DNA from: Albibacillus kandeliae
Lineage (GTDB): Bacteria > Pseudomonadota > Alphaproteobacteria > Rhodobacterales > Rhodobacteraceae
Length of the DNA: 64,000 bases
Reading direction: 5' to 3'
Assembly: GCF_003116585.1 (NCBI RefSeq)
Contig: NZ_QEHM01000001.1
Span: forward strand, 62,001 to 126,000
Shown: piece by piece, positions 9,881-18,787 of the stretch
How positions within the stretch are numbered: position 1 is the stretch's first letter
How the letters are laid out: every line of letters starts with the position of its first letter
Notes under the pieces: model-generated
Seen by the model: only the letters and a program-made list of their open reading frames with translations
Databases searched by the model: none
Told to the model about the DNA's origin: nothing
Translations under genes and position numbers: made by a program

Positions 9881-9943
9881 GGGGCGCCGCCCCCTCTTGG
9901 CCTTCGGCCAATTCACCCCGGGGATATTTCGGACCCAAAGAAG
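9881..9943 (+). repeat. 63-bp intergenic repeat element, copy A
   Basis: Starts immediately after the transglycosylase stop. It has two small hairpins, G5/C5 around 9880-9894 and TTGGCC-N3-GGCCAA at 9898-9912. A CCCGGGGATATTT core and the end GACCCAAAGAAG follow. By hand alignment about 56 of 63 bases match the element at 15596-15658 on the opposite strand. Position between convergent genes suggests a terminator or mRNA-end role. Confidence 0.8.
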
Positions 9944-10015
9944 ACCATATCAGATTTCTTTGGGTGAGAAGTATCCCGGGGGAGCCGCGCATGGCGCGGC
10001 GGGGGCAGAGCCCCC
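9933..10015. terminator. Composite hairpin region between convergent genes
   Basis: ACCCAAAGAA (9933-9942) and TTCTTTGGGT (9956-9965) pair over 10 bp. Two further hairpins follow: CCGCGC-atg-GCGCGG at 9985-9999 and GGGGGC-aga-GCCCCC at 10001-10015. The stretch fills the gap between the transglycosylase (plus) and scoB (minus). It could stop transcription from both sides. It is fused to repeat copy A. Confidence 0.6.
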
Positions 10016-10058
10016 CGACTGGTCAGCCGCCCCGCGATGGCGGAGCGGCCCTGTCCTG

Positions 10059-10682
10059 TCAGACCAGCGTCGCCCTGGTCGCGGCGCGGAGTTCGTCCTC
10101 GGTCACGCCCTCGGCGCATTCGACGATCTTCAGCCCGCCTTCGACCACGTCCAGCACGCCGAGGTTGGTGATGATGCGGTCGACCACGCCCTTGCCGGTC
10201 AGCGGCAGGGTGCATTCCTTCAGCACCTTGGACTCGCCGGCCTTGTTGGTGTGGTCCATCACAACGATGACCTTGCCGACACCGGCGACGAGGTCCATGG
10301 CGCCGCCCATTCCCTTGACCAGCTTGCCCGGGATCATCCAGTTCGCGAGGTCGCCATTCTCGGCCACTTCCATCGCGCCGAGGATCGCGGCCGCGATCTT
10401 GCCGCCGCGGATCATGCCGAAGGACATGGCGCTGTCGAAGTAGGAGGTGCGCGACAGTTCGGTGATGGTCTGCTTGCCGGCGTTGATCAAGTCCGGATCC
10501 TCTTCGCCCTCGAAGGGGAAGGGGCCCATGCCCAGCATGCCGTTCTCGGACTGGAGCGTGATGTCCTTGTCGCCCACGTAGTTCGCCACCAGCGTCGGGA
10601 TGCCGATGCCGAGGTTCACGTACATGCCGTCTTCGAGCTCTTGTGCCGCGCGGGCGGCCATCTGGTTACGGTCCCAGGGCAT
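10059..10682 (-). CDS. scoB: 3-oxoacid CoA-transferase subunit B
   Basis: Beta subunit of succinyl-CoA:3-ketoacid CoA-transferase (SCOT), which moves CoA from succinyl-CoA to acetoacetate in ketone body and polyhydroxybutyrate use. It has 207 residues from ATG 10682. The active-site glutamate is in SENGMLGMGPFP, after the GIGIPTLVANY motif. The start overlaps the scoA stop by one base (TGATG), which fits equal subunit synthesis. Other class I CoA-transferases such as AtoA are close relatives, so the acceptor is assigned by family. Confidence 0.93.
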   Translation of the reverse strand: MPWDRNQMAARAAQELEDGMYVNLGIGIPTLVANYVGDKDITLQSENGMLGMGPFPFEGEEDPDLINAGKQTITELSRTSYFDSAMSFGMIRGGKIAAAILGAMEVAENGDLANWMIPGKLVKGMGGAMDLVAGVGKVIVVMDHTNKAGESKVLKECTLPLTGKGVVDRIITNLGVLDVVEGGLKIVECAEGVTEDELRAATRATLV

Positions 10683-11386
10683 CAGGCTTCCTCCTTCTTG
10701 CGCGTGGTGCGCTGTTCGATCCGCTTCTCGTGCTCGCCCTGGATGATGCGGTGCACGTAGATGCCGGGCAGGTGGATGTGGTCGGGGTCGATCGAGCCGC
10801 GCGGGACGATCTCCTCGACCTCCACGATGCAGATCTTGCCGCACATGGCCGCCGGCGGGTTGAAGTTGCGTGCGGTCTTGCGGAACACGAGGTTGCCGGT
10901 GTCGTCGGCCTTCCACGCCTTGACGATCGAGAGGTCGGCGAAGATGCCTTCCTCGAGGATGTAGTCCTGGCCGTTCCAGGATTTCACTTCCTTGCCCTCG
11001 GCGATCTGGGTGCCCACGCCGGTCTTGGTGTAGAAACCCGGAATGCCGCAGCCGCCGGCGCGCATGCGCTCGGCGAGGGTGCCCTGCGGGTTGAATTCCA
11101 GCTCGAGCTCGCCCGAGAGATACTGGCGCATGAACTCGGCGTTCTCGCCCACGTAGGAGGACATCATCTTCTTGACCTGCTTGGTCTGCAGCAGCAGGCC
11201 AAGGCCGAAATCGTCGACGCCGGCGTTGTTGGACGCCACGGTCAGCTCCTTCGTGCCGGCATCGCGGATCGCCGCGATCAGCAGTTCCGGGATGCCGCAG
11301 AGCCCGAATCCGCCGGCCGCGATCAGCATCCCGTCGAACAGCACGCCCTCCAGCGCTTCCGCCGCCGAGCCATATATCTTCTGCAT
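10682..11386 (-). CDS. scoA: 3-oxoacid CoA-transferase subunit A
   Basis: Alpha subunit of the SCOT-type CoA-transferase, 234 residues, the usual length. It carries the CoA-binding glycine motif [13 protein letters not shown] near residues 25-37, then [13 protein letters not shown] and [16 protein letters not shown]. The C-terminal tail is highly charged ([16 protein letters not shown]). It is the first gene of the scoAB pair; its promoter should lie in 11387-11500. Confidence 0.93.
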   Translation of the reverse strand: MQKIYGSAAEALEGVLFDGMLIAAGGFGLCGIPELLIAAIRDAGTKELTVASNNAGVDDFGLGLLLQTKQVKKMMSSYVGENAEFMRQYLSGELELEFNPQGTLAERMRAGGCGIPGFYTKTGVGTQIAEGKEVKSWNGQDYILEEGIFADLSIVKAWKADDTGNLVFRKTARNFNPPAAMCGKICIVEVEEIVPRGSIDPDHIHLPGIYVHRIIQGEHEKRIEQRTTRKKEEA

Positions 11387-11504
11387 GGAAAACTCCCCAA
11401 GATCCTCTGGTCCAGAGCTATGTGCAGCCCTGCCGACCTAGAGTCAACGCGAATGGCGCCAAAGCGCGACAGATCCGGAAAGCGGGAGAAAGGTTGCGCG
11501 AAAT

Positions 11505-11534
11505 AATGCTATCCGGCGCCTTGCGACGCCGGAT
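11505..11534 (-). terminator. Probable topA terminator
   Basis: ATCCGGCG (11511-11518) and CGCCGGAT (11527-11534) form a perfect 8-bp stem with an 8-base loop, 27 bases after the topA stop. On the minus strand AGCATTATTTCG follows, a weak T-rich tail. It also isolates the scoAB promoter from topA read-through. Confidence 0.55.
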
Positions 11535-11561
11535 GCAGACCAGGGAAATTAGGGGCGCGGG

Positions 11562-14189
11562 TCAGCTCTCGGCTGACTTGCCGGCTGCCGGTTTCTTGGC
11601 GGTTGCCTTCTTCGCGGCGGGTTTCTTCGCCGCCGGTTTCTTGGTGGCCGCCTTCTTCTTGGCCGGGGTCTTCTTGCCTGACTTGGCGGCGCGTTCCTCG
11701 ATGAGCTGGACGGCCAGTTCCATGGTCACCGCGTCGGGCTCCACGTCCTTGGGCAGGGTGGCATTGACCTTCTCCCACTTCACGTAGGGGCCGTACTTGC
11801 CGTCGTAGATACCCACCGGTCCGCCCGCGTCCGGGTGGTCGCCCAGCTCGCGGATCGGGGTCGCGGCGGCGCCGCGTCCCTTGCGGGAGGCGAGCTTCTC
11901 GGCCAGCAGCTGCACCGCGCGGTTCATGCCGACGGTCCAGACGTCCTCGAGCGTTTCGAGGTTGGCGTTGGTGCCGCCCCGGTCGGAGGTGGTGTCGGCG
12001 TGCTTGAGGTAGGGCCCGTAGCGCCCGATGTTGGCCCAGACGTTCACCCCGTCCTCGGGGTGCGGCCCCAGCAGGCGCGGCAGTTCGAGCAGCCGGACGG
12101 CCTGATCCAGCACCAGCTCCTCGGGCACCCATTCCTTGGGCACCGACTGGCGCGGCGGCTTCTTGTTGTCCTCGGTGACGGCGCCGCGCTGCACGTAGGG
12201 GCCGAAGCGGCCCTTGAACAGGCGGATCTCGTCGCCCTGGTCATCGCCCAGAAGCTTGCCCTCGGGCGGGATGGCGCTGGCCTCGGCCTCGGCGTTCGGG
12301 GGGCCGAAGGGGCGGGTGTAGCGGCATTCGGGGTAGTTCGAGCAGCCGATGAAGGCGCCGCCCGAGCGCGCGGTGCGCATCGACAGGCGCCCCGAGCCGC
12401 AGACCGGGCAGGCGCGCGGGTCGCTGCCGTCTTCGGTGGGCGGGAAGAGGTGCGGCTCCAGCACCTCGTTGATCTTTTCCAGCACGTCGGTGATGCGCAG
12501 CTCGCTGGTCTCGGCCAGCGCCGCCGAGAAGTCGCGCCAGAAGCGGTTCAGCACCTGCTTGTACTCGGCCTCGCCTGCGCTGACGAGGTCGAGCTCGTCC
12601 TCCAGCCCGGCGGTGAAGTCGTAGCTGACGTACTTGCGGAAGTAGTTCTGCAGGAACGCCGTCACCAGCCGCCCCTTGTCCTCGGGGATCAGGCGGTTCT
12701 TGTCCTTGCGGACATACTCGCGGTCCTGGATCGTGGTGACGATGCTGGCATAGGTCGAGGGGCGGCCGATGCCGAGCTCTTCCATGCGCTTGACCAGCGT
12801 CGCCTCGGTGTAGCGCGGGGGCGGCTGGGTGAAATGCTGTTCGGGGGTGACGGCGTTCTTGTCGGCCTTGTCGCCCTGATGGATCTGGGGCAGGCGGTTC
12901 TCGTCCTCGTCGCCCACGTCGTCGCGGCCTTCCTCGTAGACCTTGAGGAAGCCGTCGAAGAGGACGACCTGGCCGGTGGCGCGCAGTTCGATCTGGCCGT
13001 CGGCGCTGCCGACATCCACGGTGGTGCGTTCCAGCCGGGCGGATTCCATCTGGCAGGCCAGCGTCCGTTTCCAGATCAGGTCATAGAGCTTGCGCTGATC
13101 CGCGTCCTTCAGCCCCAGCGCTTCGGCGTCCGAGGTCATGTCGGTGGGGCGGATGCACTCGTGCGCTTCCTGTGCGTTCTTTGCCTTGTTCTTGTAAAGG
13201 CGCGGCGCGGCGGGCACGTAGTCCTTGCCGTAGCGGTCGGTGATCGCGGCGCGCGCGGCCTGCACCGCCTCGGGCGCCATGTCGATGCCGTCGGTCCGCA
13301 TGTAGGTGATGTGCCCGGCCTCGTAGAGCCGCTGCGCCGCGCTCATGGTCTGGCGCGCGCCCATGCCGAACTTGCGGCTGGCCTCCTGCTGGAGCGTCGA
13401 GGTCATGAAGGGGGCGGAGGGGTTGCGCGAGGCGGGCTTGGCCTCGACCGAGGTCACTGTCAGGTCGCGCGAGCTGATCGCCTGCACCGCCATCTCGGCC
13501 TGCGTCCCGTTCTCGATGTCGTAGCGGTCGAGCTTCTTGCCGGCGAGCACGGTCAGCCGGGCCTCGAACTCCTGCCCGCGCGGGGTGCTCAGCAGGGCCT
13601 TGACCGACCAGTATTCACGGGCCCGGAAGGCCTCGATCTCCATCTCGCGCTCGACGATGAGGCGCAGGCAGACGGACTGCACCCGGCCCGCGGACTTGGC
13701 GCCCGGCAGCTTGCGCCAAAGCACCGGCGAGAGGTTGAATCCGACGAGGTAGTCGAGGGCGCGGCGGGCGAGGTAGGCCTCGACCAGCGGCATGTCGACC
13801 TGGCGCGGGTTCTTCATCGCCTCGCCGACCGCATCCTTGGTGATGGCGTTGAAGGTCACCCGGCTGACCGGGGTGTCCTTCTTGATCGACTTGCGCTTGG
13901 TCAGCGCCTCCTGCAGGTGCCAGCTGATCGCCTCGCCCTCGCGATCAGGGTCGGTTGCGAGGATCAATTCGCCGTCCTCGGCCAGCGCGTCGGCGATGGC
14001 TTTCACGTGTTTCCGGCTGTCCGAACTGACTTCCCACAGCATGTCGAAATCATGGTCCGGATCGACGGAACCATCCTTCGGCGGCAGGTCGCGGACGTGC
14101 CCGTAAGAGGCGAGAACCGTGTAGCCGGGGCCGAGATACTTGTTGATCGTTTTGGCTTTGGCTGGAGATTCTACAACAACTACGGGCAT
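11562..14189 (-). CDS. topA: DNA topoisomerase I
   Basis: Type IA topoisomerase that relaxes negative supercoils. It has 875 residues. The Toprim domain is at the N-terminus (VVVESPAKAKTI, then ATDPDREGEAISWHL). The catalytic Tyr is in AGHITYMRTDG near residue 293. One four-cysteine zinc ribbon lies near 595-625 (CPVCGSGRLSMRT, GCSNYPEC). Three C-terminal repeats with GRFGPYV/GRYGPYL/GKYGPYV motifs come next. The end is a Lys/Ala/Pro-rich tail of about 35 residues (KKPAAKK units), likely a flexible DNA-binding extension. It lies 175 bases downstream of dprA on the same strand. Confidence 0.97.
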   Translation of the reverse strand: MPVVVVESPAKAKTINKYLGPGYTVLASYGHVRDLPPKDGSVDPDHDFDMLWEVSSDSRKHVKAIADALAEDGELILATDPDREGEAISWHLQEALTKRKSIKKDTPVSRVTFNAITKDAVGEAMKNPRQVDMPLVEAYLARRALDYLVGFNLSPVLWRKLPGAKSAGRVQSVCLRLIVEREMEIEAFRAREYWSVKALLSTPRGQEFEARLTVLAGKKLDRYDIENGTQAEMAVQAISSRDLTVTSVEAKPASRNPSAPFMTSTLQQEASRKFGMGARQTMSAAQRLYEAGHITYMRTDGIDMAPEAVQAARAAITDRYGKDYVPAAPRLYKNKAKNAQEAHECIRPTDMTSDAEALGLKDADQRKLYDLIWKRTLACQMESARLERTTVDVGSADGQIELRATGQVVLFDGFLKVYEEGRDDVGDEDENRLPQIHQGDKADKNAVTPEQHFTQPPPRYTEATLVKRMEELGIGRPSTYASIVTTIQDREYVRKDKNRLIPEDKGRLVTAFLQNYFRKYVSYDFTAGLEDELDLVSAGEAEYKQVLNRFWRDFSAALAETSELRITDVLEKINEVLEPHLFPPTEDGSDPRACPVCGSGRLSMRTARSGGAFIGCSNYPECRYTRPFGPPNAEAEASAIPPEGKLLGDDQGDEIRLFKGRFGPYVQRGAVTEDNKKPPRQSVPKEWVPEELVLDQAVRLLELPRLLGPHPEDGVNVWANIGRYGPYLKHADTTSDRGGTNANLETLEDVWTVGMNRAVQLLAEKLASRKGRGAAATPIRELGDHPDAGGPVGIYDGKYGPYVKWEKVNATLPKDVEPDAVTMELAVQLIEERAAKSGKKTPAKKKAATKKPAAKKPAAKKATAKKPAAGKSAES

Positions 14190-14364
14190 TTAACTGCTGA
14201 CCTCATGTGGGGCGTTCGGGCCGTTCTATGGCCGGGCAACATGTGGGGTGCAAGGGGGGATTGTCAATCAGTCCCTAAAACGCAGGGACCAGAGCGGCGT
14301 CACGTCCGCCCCGGATGCACGCAGAACGGGCAGAACCGGGCTGCCGGATTTGGCCGGGCGGGAC

Positions 14365-15513
14365 TCAACCGAGGCGCGAGAGCAGGCCGCCCGCGCGGCG
14401 CTCGATCCGGCCGTCAAGCTCGAGGTCGACGAGCGCGGTGCCCACCTCACCGGCCTCGGCGGCGAGGTCGCGGATCAGCTGGTCCTCGGCCATCGGCGAG
14501 GGGCCGATCCGGTCGAGGATCTGCTGGTGCAGCAACGCGGTCTCGCGCAGGCTGCGCCGCTCCGGCGGGGCGTTGGGCAGGTCCGCAGGCGCGCGGGCCG
14601 AGGGGGTCACGGCGGGGGCGATCGGAGAGAGGGCGGCGAGGATGTCCTCGCCCCGGCGCACCAGCGTGGCGCCATCGCGGATCAGCATGTTGCACCCGGC
14701 GGCGCGGGCGTCGAAGGGATGGCCGGGCACCGCCATCACCTCGCGCCCGAGATCCAGCGCGTCGCGCGCGGTGATCAGGCTGCCCGACTTCGCCGCGCCC
14801 TCCACCACCACGACGGCGCGCGACAGGCCGGCGATGACCCGGTTGCGGGGCGGGAAGTGGCGGGCCTGCGGCTGCAGGCCCATGGGCTGGTCCGACAGGC
14901 GCAGCCCCGACCGGGCGATCTGAATCCCGAGCTCGCGGTTCTCGCCCGGATAGATGACGTCGACCCCGCCGGCCATCACCGCGATGGTGCCGCTTTCCAG
15001 GGCCGCGAGGTGGGCGGCGGCGTCGATCCCGCGGGCGAGGCCCGAGACCACCACGTAGCCCTCGGCGCCGAGGTCGCGGGCGAGGGCCCGGGCCATCCGG
15101 GTGCCGAGCGACGAGGCGTTGCGCGCCCCGACCAGCCCGATGGCCGGGCGACCCAGCAGGGCGGGGTCACCGATTGCCCAGAGCAGCGGCGGCGGGTCCT
15201 CCACGTCGGCCAGTGCGGGAGGGTAGTCGGCGCCGCCAAGGCACAAAAGCCGCGCTTTGGCGGCTTTTGCGGCCTTGAGCTCGGCGTCGATGGCGCCGGG
15301 AGGACAGACTTCGTAGTCCTCGAGCCCGGCGGCGCGCGCCACTTTGGGCAACGCGGCAAGCGCGTTCTGCGCTGAGCCATGCTCGGCCATCAGCCGGTAG
15401 AATGTCGACCGGCCGACCCGGCGCGAGCGCAACAGGCGAAGCCACGAAACCCGGTCGTCTTCCGTGGTGGGTGGGAGTGGGGGGTGAGTGGAAGAATGCA
15501 ATTCTCCGGTCAT
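14365..15513 (-). CDS. dprA: DprA, DNA-processing protein A
   Basis: Binds incoming single-stranded DNA and loads RecA during natural transformation. From ATG 15513 (AGGTGGAG upstream) it has 382 residues; a GTG four codons earlier has no ribosome site. The Rossmann-like domain is at about 115-300 (GARNASSLGTRMARALARDL, VVSGLARGIDAAAH, GREVMAVPGHPFDARAAGCNMLI). A winged-helix C-terminal domain follows (LDRIGPSPMAEDQLIRDLAAE). In alphaproteobacteria dprA is usually next to topA, as here. Its presence does not prove competence. Confidence 0.94.
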   Translation of the reverse strand: MTGELHSSTHPPLPPTTEDDRVSWLRLLRSRRVGRSTFYRLMAEHGSAQNALAALPKVARAAGLEDYEVCPPGAIDAELKAAKAAKARLLCLGGADYPPALADVEDPPPLLWAIGDPALLGRPAIGLVGARNASSLGTRMARALARDLGAEGYVVVSGLARGIDAAAHLAALESGTIAVMAGGVDVIYPGENRELGIQIARSGLRLSDQPMGLQPQARHFPPRNRVIAGLSRAVVVVEGAAKSGSLITARDALDLGREVMAVPGHPFDARAAGCNMLIRDGATLVRRGEDILAALSPIAPAVTPSARAPADLPNAPPERRSLRETALLHQQILDRIGPSPMAEDQLIRDLAAEAGEVGTALVDLELDGRIERRAGGLLSRLG

Positions 15514-15554
15514 CCGTGGCTCCACCTGATTGCGGAATCAGATCTAGCGCGAGA

Positions 15555-15577
15555 CTGGTTAACTTTGGGTAAACCAG
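15555..15577. promoter_or_regulatory. Inverted repeat upstream of dprA
   Basis: CTGGTT (15555-15560) and AACCAG (15572-15577) are perfect 6-bp arms around 11 bases, about 40 bases upstream of the dprA start in a locally AT-rich stretch (GGTTAACTTTGGGTAAACC). It is a possible operator or promoter element for dprA. No factor is recognised. Confidence 0.3.
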
Positions 15578-15595
15578 AAGCTGAACCGAGGCCTG

Positions 15596-15658
15596 CTTCT
15601 TTGGGGTCCAAATATCCCGGGGGTGAATTGGCCAGAGGCCAAGAGGGGGCAGCGCCCC
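15596..15658 (-). repeat. 63-bp intergenic repeat element, copy B
   Basis: Same element as at 9881-9943 but on the minus strand, about 56 of 63 bases identical by hand alignment. Both hairpins are kept: G5/C5, and TTGGCC-N3-GGCCAA with a different loop. It sits 12 bases below the end of the acetyltransferase gene at 15671, just as copy A starts right after the transglycosylase stop. Both copies therefore begin at a gene's 3' end in the same orientation relative to that gene. Confidence 0.8.
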
Positions 15659-15670
15659 CTCGCGAACCGG

Positions 15671-16144
15671 TCAGGCGAGCCGCTTGAGCAGGATCTGTAC
15701 TTCGGCCGGGACGCTGCCCGTCGCGGTGTCGACCTCCACCACCTCGCGGCGGTCGAGGCGCCAGCCCTGTCGTTCGTAGAAGTGCAGGGCGCGATCGTTG
15801 CCGATGACGCAGTCGAGCCAGGCCTCGCGGATGCCCTTGGCGGCGAGGCGCGCTTCGCCGTCCGCCAGCAGCGCCGCGGCAAGTCCGGTGCCGCGCGCTG
15901 CCGGGGCGACGAAGAGCTGGTAGAGCTCGTCCTCGCGGATCACGCAGAACCCCACCGGCGCGCCCTCGGGCCCGGCCACCCGCATGTCGTCGCCGAACTT
16001 CGCCATGCGCGCCGCGAAATCCCCGGGCGTGCGCAGCTTGACCAACTCGGGCGCCGCGAGGTGCCCGTGCGCCTCGTGCCAGGTGTCGTGCCAGAGCCGG
16101 GCCGCTGCCGGCAGGTCCGCCGGAGTGGCCGGGCGAGGGGTCAT
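15671..16144 (-). CDS. GNAT family N-acetyltransferase
   Basis: Cytoplasmic acetyl-CoA-dependent acetyltransferase of unknown substrate, 157 residues from ATG 16144. The acetyl-CoA binding region is LFVAPAARGTGLAAALLADGEARLAAKG near residues 85-112, and NDRALHFYERQGWR is the typical C-terminal motif. Its start overlaps the tldD stop by four bases (ATGA), so it is co-translated with tldD. No link of substrate to TldD can be read from the sequence. Confidence 0.85.
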   Translation of the reverse strand: MTPRPATPADLPAAARLWHDTWHEAHGHLAAPELVKLRTPGDFAARMAKFGDDMRVAGPEGAPVGFCVIREDELYQLFVAPAARGTGLAAALLADGEARLAAKGIREAWLDCVIGNDRALHFYERQGWRLDRREVVEVDTATGSVPAEVQILLKRLA

Positions 16145-17562
16145 GCCGCCGAGCCGCCGACGGTCAGCCCGTCGATCAGAACGGTGGGCTGGCCGACGCC
16201 GACCGGCACCCACTGGCCGTCCTTGCCGCAGTTGCCGAGGCCCGGGTCCAGCGCCATGTCGTTGCCGAGCGCGCGGATCTTCTGGAGCGAGGTCGCCCCA
16301 TCGCCGATCAGCGTGGCGCCCTTGACCGGGGCGCCGACCTTGCCGTCCTTCACCCGGTAAGCCTCGGTGCAGGAGAACACGAACTTGCCGTTGGTGATGT
16401 CGACCTGGCCGCCGCCGAAGCCCACCGCCCAGATGCCGTCCTTGATCTCGGCCACGATGTCCTCGGGCGCGGCGTCGCCGCCCAACATGTAGGTGTTGGT
16501 CATGCGCGGCATCGGCTTGTGCGCGTAGGATTGCCGCCGCCCGTTGCCGGTCGGCTCCACGCCCATCAGGCGGGCGTTCTGGCGGTCCTGCATGAAGCCG
16601 ACGAGGATGCCGTCCTCGATCAGCACGTTCCTGCCCGAGGGCGTGCCCTCGTCGTCCACGGTGATCGAGCCGCGCCGGTCGGGAATGGTGCCGTCGTCGA
16701 GCACGGTGACGCCGGGCGCGGCGATGCGCTGGCCCATCAGCCCGGCAAATGCCGAGCTGCCCTTGCGGTTAAAATCGCCTTCGAGCCCGTGGCCGATGGC
16801 CTCGTGCAGCAGGATGCCGGGCCAGCCCGGCCCCAGCACCACCTCCATCACGCCCGCAGGGGCGGGGACCGCGTCGAGGTTCACCAGAGCGATTCTCAGC
16901 GCCTCGCGGGCCTTGGCCTGCCAGTCGGCAGGGTCGATCAGCCCGTCGAGGCCGACTCGGCCTCCGCCGCCCGCGGTGCCGCTCTCGCGCCGGCCGTTCT
17001 GTTCGACGATCACCGAGACGTTGACGCGGGTCATCGGGCGCACGTCGCGCACCTGCACCCCGTCGGGGCGGAGAATCTCGACTTCCTGCAAGGAGGCGCC
17101 CAGCGAAGCCGAGACCTGCACCACGCGCGGGTCGAGGTCACGGGCGAAGGCGTCGATCTCGCGCAGGGTTTCGATCTTGACCGGAAAGCTGGCGCTCGCG
17201 ATCGGGTCCTCGTCGGTGTAGAGGCGCTTGTTGGTGGGGCGGGGCGCCTCGGCAAGGGTGCCGCCACCGGCGCCAACCGCCAGCCGGGCCGTCTCGGACG
17301 CGCGTTTCAGGGCGGCGATGGACAGTTCGGTGGAGTGGGCATAGCCCGCCACTTCGCCGCGAACGGCGCGCAGGCCAAAGCCCTCGGAGGCGTCGTAACT
17401 GGCGCTTTTCAGGCGTCCGTCGTCGAAGACCAGCGATTCCGAACGGCGCCGCTCGACGAAGAGTTCACCGTCGTCGGCACCGTCGGTTGCGGCCCGCAGG
17501 GTGGCGAGCGCCTCGTCGTGCGCAAGCACGGAATCGAAGGGGCGAAAAGCGCTGTCTGTCAT
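16141..17562 (-). CDS. tldD: TldD, metalloprotease subunit
   Basis: Partner of TldE/PmbA in a zinc protease complex that degrades unfolded or modified peptides, as in microcin B17 maturation and CcdA turnover in E. coli. From ATG 17562 it has 473 residues. The metal site is HEAIGHGLEGDFN (HExxxH type), followed by GSITVDDEGTPSGRNVLIEDGILVG. The family's C-terminal domain contains GGGQVDITNGKFVFSCTEAY. The partner pmbA is not in the window, which is usual. It is divergent from the cytochrome oxidase cluster. Confidence 0.93.
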   Translation of the reverse strand: MTDSAFRPFDSVLAHDEALATLRAATDGADDGELFVERRRSESLVFDDGRLKSASYDASEGFGLRAVRGEVAGYAHSTELSIAALKRASETARLAVGAGGGTLAEAPRPTNKRLYTDEDPIASASFPVKIETLREIDAFARDLDPRVVQVSASLGASLQEVEILRPDGVQVRDVRPMTRVNVSVIVEQNGRRESGTAGGGGRVGLDGLIDPADWQAKAREALRIALVNLDAVPAPAGVMEVVLGPGWPGILLHEAIGHGLEGDFNRKGSSAFAGLMGQRIAAPGVTVLDDGTIPDRRGSITVDDEGTPSGRNVLIEDGILVGFMQDRQNARLMGVEPTGNGRRQSYAHKPMPRMTNTYMLGGDAAPEDIVAEIKDGIWAVGFGGGQVDITNGKFVFSCTEAYRVKDGKVGAPVKGATLIGDGATSLQKIRALGNDMALDPGLGNCGKDGQWVPVGVGQPTVLIDGLTVGGSAA

Positions 17563-17581
17563 GGGCTGTGGCCTCCAGGTC

Positions 17582-17595
17582 TTGATCCAGATCAA
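17582..17595. promoter_or_regulatory. Perfect FNR/FnrL box between tldD and ctaC
   Basis: TTGATCCAGATCAA matches the FNR consensus TTGAT-N4-ATCAA at all ten fixed positions. It lies 160 bases upstream of the ctaC start and 20 bases upstream of the tldD start. FnrL proteins of Rhodobacterales bind such sites under low oxygen, so control of the high-oxygen aa3 oxidase operon is a sensible reading. Confidence 0.75.
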
Positions 17596-17607
17596 AAAAG
17601 CGCCGTT

Positions 17608-17636
17608 TTGACGCAAGCGAATGTCTTTATTCGTAT
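17608..17636 (+). promoter_or_regulatory. Candidate ctaC promoter
   Basis: TTGACG (17608-17613), a 17-base spacer and TCGTAT (17631-17636) resemble a sigma-70 promoter directed toward ctaC. The FNR box is centred about 20 bases upstream of this -35. The -10 match is poor, so this is only a candidate. Confidence 0.3.
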
Positions 17637-17754
17637 CGCGGAATATGGTTTTAACATCCAGCAAAGACAACGGGGCCGGGGAGGGGCTTCATGAACAGAT
17701 CTGCCCGCTTACTCCAGATGACAGCTAATCGCGATCAATAGATCAGGAACGGAC

Positions 17755-18639
17755 ATGAAAACTGCATTCACGCTTTCGGGGCTGATCACCGCCCTTTCAG
17801 CCCTGCCTGCGTTGGCGCAGGACGGGGGAGAGATCGTCGGCAAACCGCACGACGCGGGCATCGGGTTCCAGCCCGCGGTCTCCGAGCTGGCCGTGCGCCA
17901 GCAGAATCTCGACCACCTGATCCTGGTCATCATCACCCTGATCGTGCTGTTCGTCACCGGCCTGATGGTCTACGCGATCGTGCGCTTCAACCGCCGGGCC
18001 AACCCCACGCCTCGGGCCTTCACGCACAACACCCCGCTGGAAATCGCATGGACGATCATCCCAGTCTTCGTGCTGGTGCTGATCGGGGCATTCTCGCTGC
18101 CGGTGCTGTTCGCCCAGCAGGAGATTCCCGAGGGTGACATCACCATCAAGGCGATCGGCAACCAGTGGTACTGGAGCTACGAGTACGTTGACGACGAGTT
18201 CACCTTCGATAGCTACATGATCGGCCAGCCCGCCACCGGCGGCAACTACCAGCTGACCCCCGAGGTCGAGGCCCAGCTGACCGAGGCAGGCTATACCCGC
18301 GACGAGTTCCTGCTGGCCGTCGACCAGCCGCTGGTCGTGCCGGTTGGCAAGATCATCGTGGTGCAGGTCACCGCGGCGGACGTGATCCATTCGTGGACCG
18401 TGCCGGCCTTTGGCGTGAAGCAGGACGGCGTTCCCGGCCGACTGGCCGAACTGTGGTTCCAGGCCGACAAGGAAGGCACCTTCTTCGGTCAGTGCTCCGA
18501 GCTCTGCGGCAAGGACCACGCCTACATGCCGATCACCGTCAAGGTCGTGAGCGAGGAAGCCTATCAGGAGTGGCTGAAGGGCGCGATCGAGGAATTCGCC
18601 GGCACCCCGCGCACCGAGCGCGTGGCGCTGGCCGACTGA
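17755..18639 (+). CDS. ctaC: Cytochrome c oxidase subunit II
   Basis: CuA-carrying subunit of an aa3-type cytochrome c oxidase; accepts electrons from cytochrome c at the periplasmic face. It has 294 residues, with a cleavable signal peptide (cut near LAQ, residue 22). Two membrane helices lie at about 60-85 and 105-125. The cupredoxin domain holds the CuA ligands: His in [13 protein letters not shown], then Cys247 and Cys251 in [12 protein letters not shown] with the following His and Met. GGAACGGAC precedes ATG 17755. Subunit I (ctaD) is not in the window; in related genera it is encoded elsewhere. Confidence 0.96.
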   Translation: MKTAFTLSGLITALSALPALAQDGGEIVGKPHDAGIGFQPAVSELAVRQQNLDHLILVIITLIVLFVTGLMVYAIVRFNRRANPTPRAFTHNTPLEIAWTIIPVFVLVLIGAFSLPVLFAQQEIPEGDITIKAIGNQWYWSYEYVDDEFTFDSYMIGQPATGGNYQLTPEVEAQLTEAGYTRDEFLLAVDQPLVVPVGKIIVVQVTAADVIHSWTVPAFGVKQDGVPGRLAELWFQADKEGTFFGQCSELCGKDHAYMPITVKVVSEEAYQEWLKGAIEEFAGTPRTERVALAD

Positions 18640-18787
18640 CACGGGAGGCCGGGTTTTCGCGAGGGGCGGGCGAGGAGCGCGCCAGCCGCGGAGCCCGGAT
18701 CACACCACGGGGCGCGTGACGTTCACGCGCCTCTCTACCCACCTCCGGGGACGGCGACGATCCGTCCCCCCACGTTTCGAGAAGCAG

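Noticed and set aside
11835-14774. A 979-codon open frame antisense to topA
   Set aside because: High GC content opens long frames opposite real genes. The translation is Gly/His/Val-rich without domains, and topA is unmistakable on the other strand.
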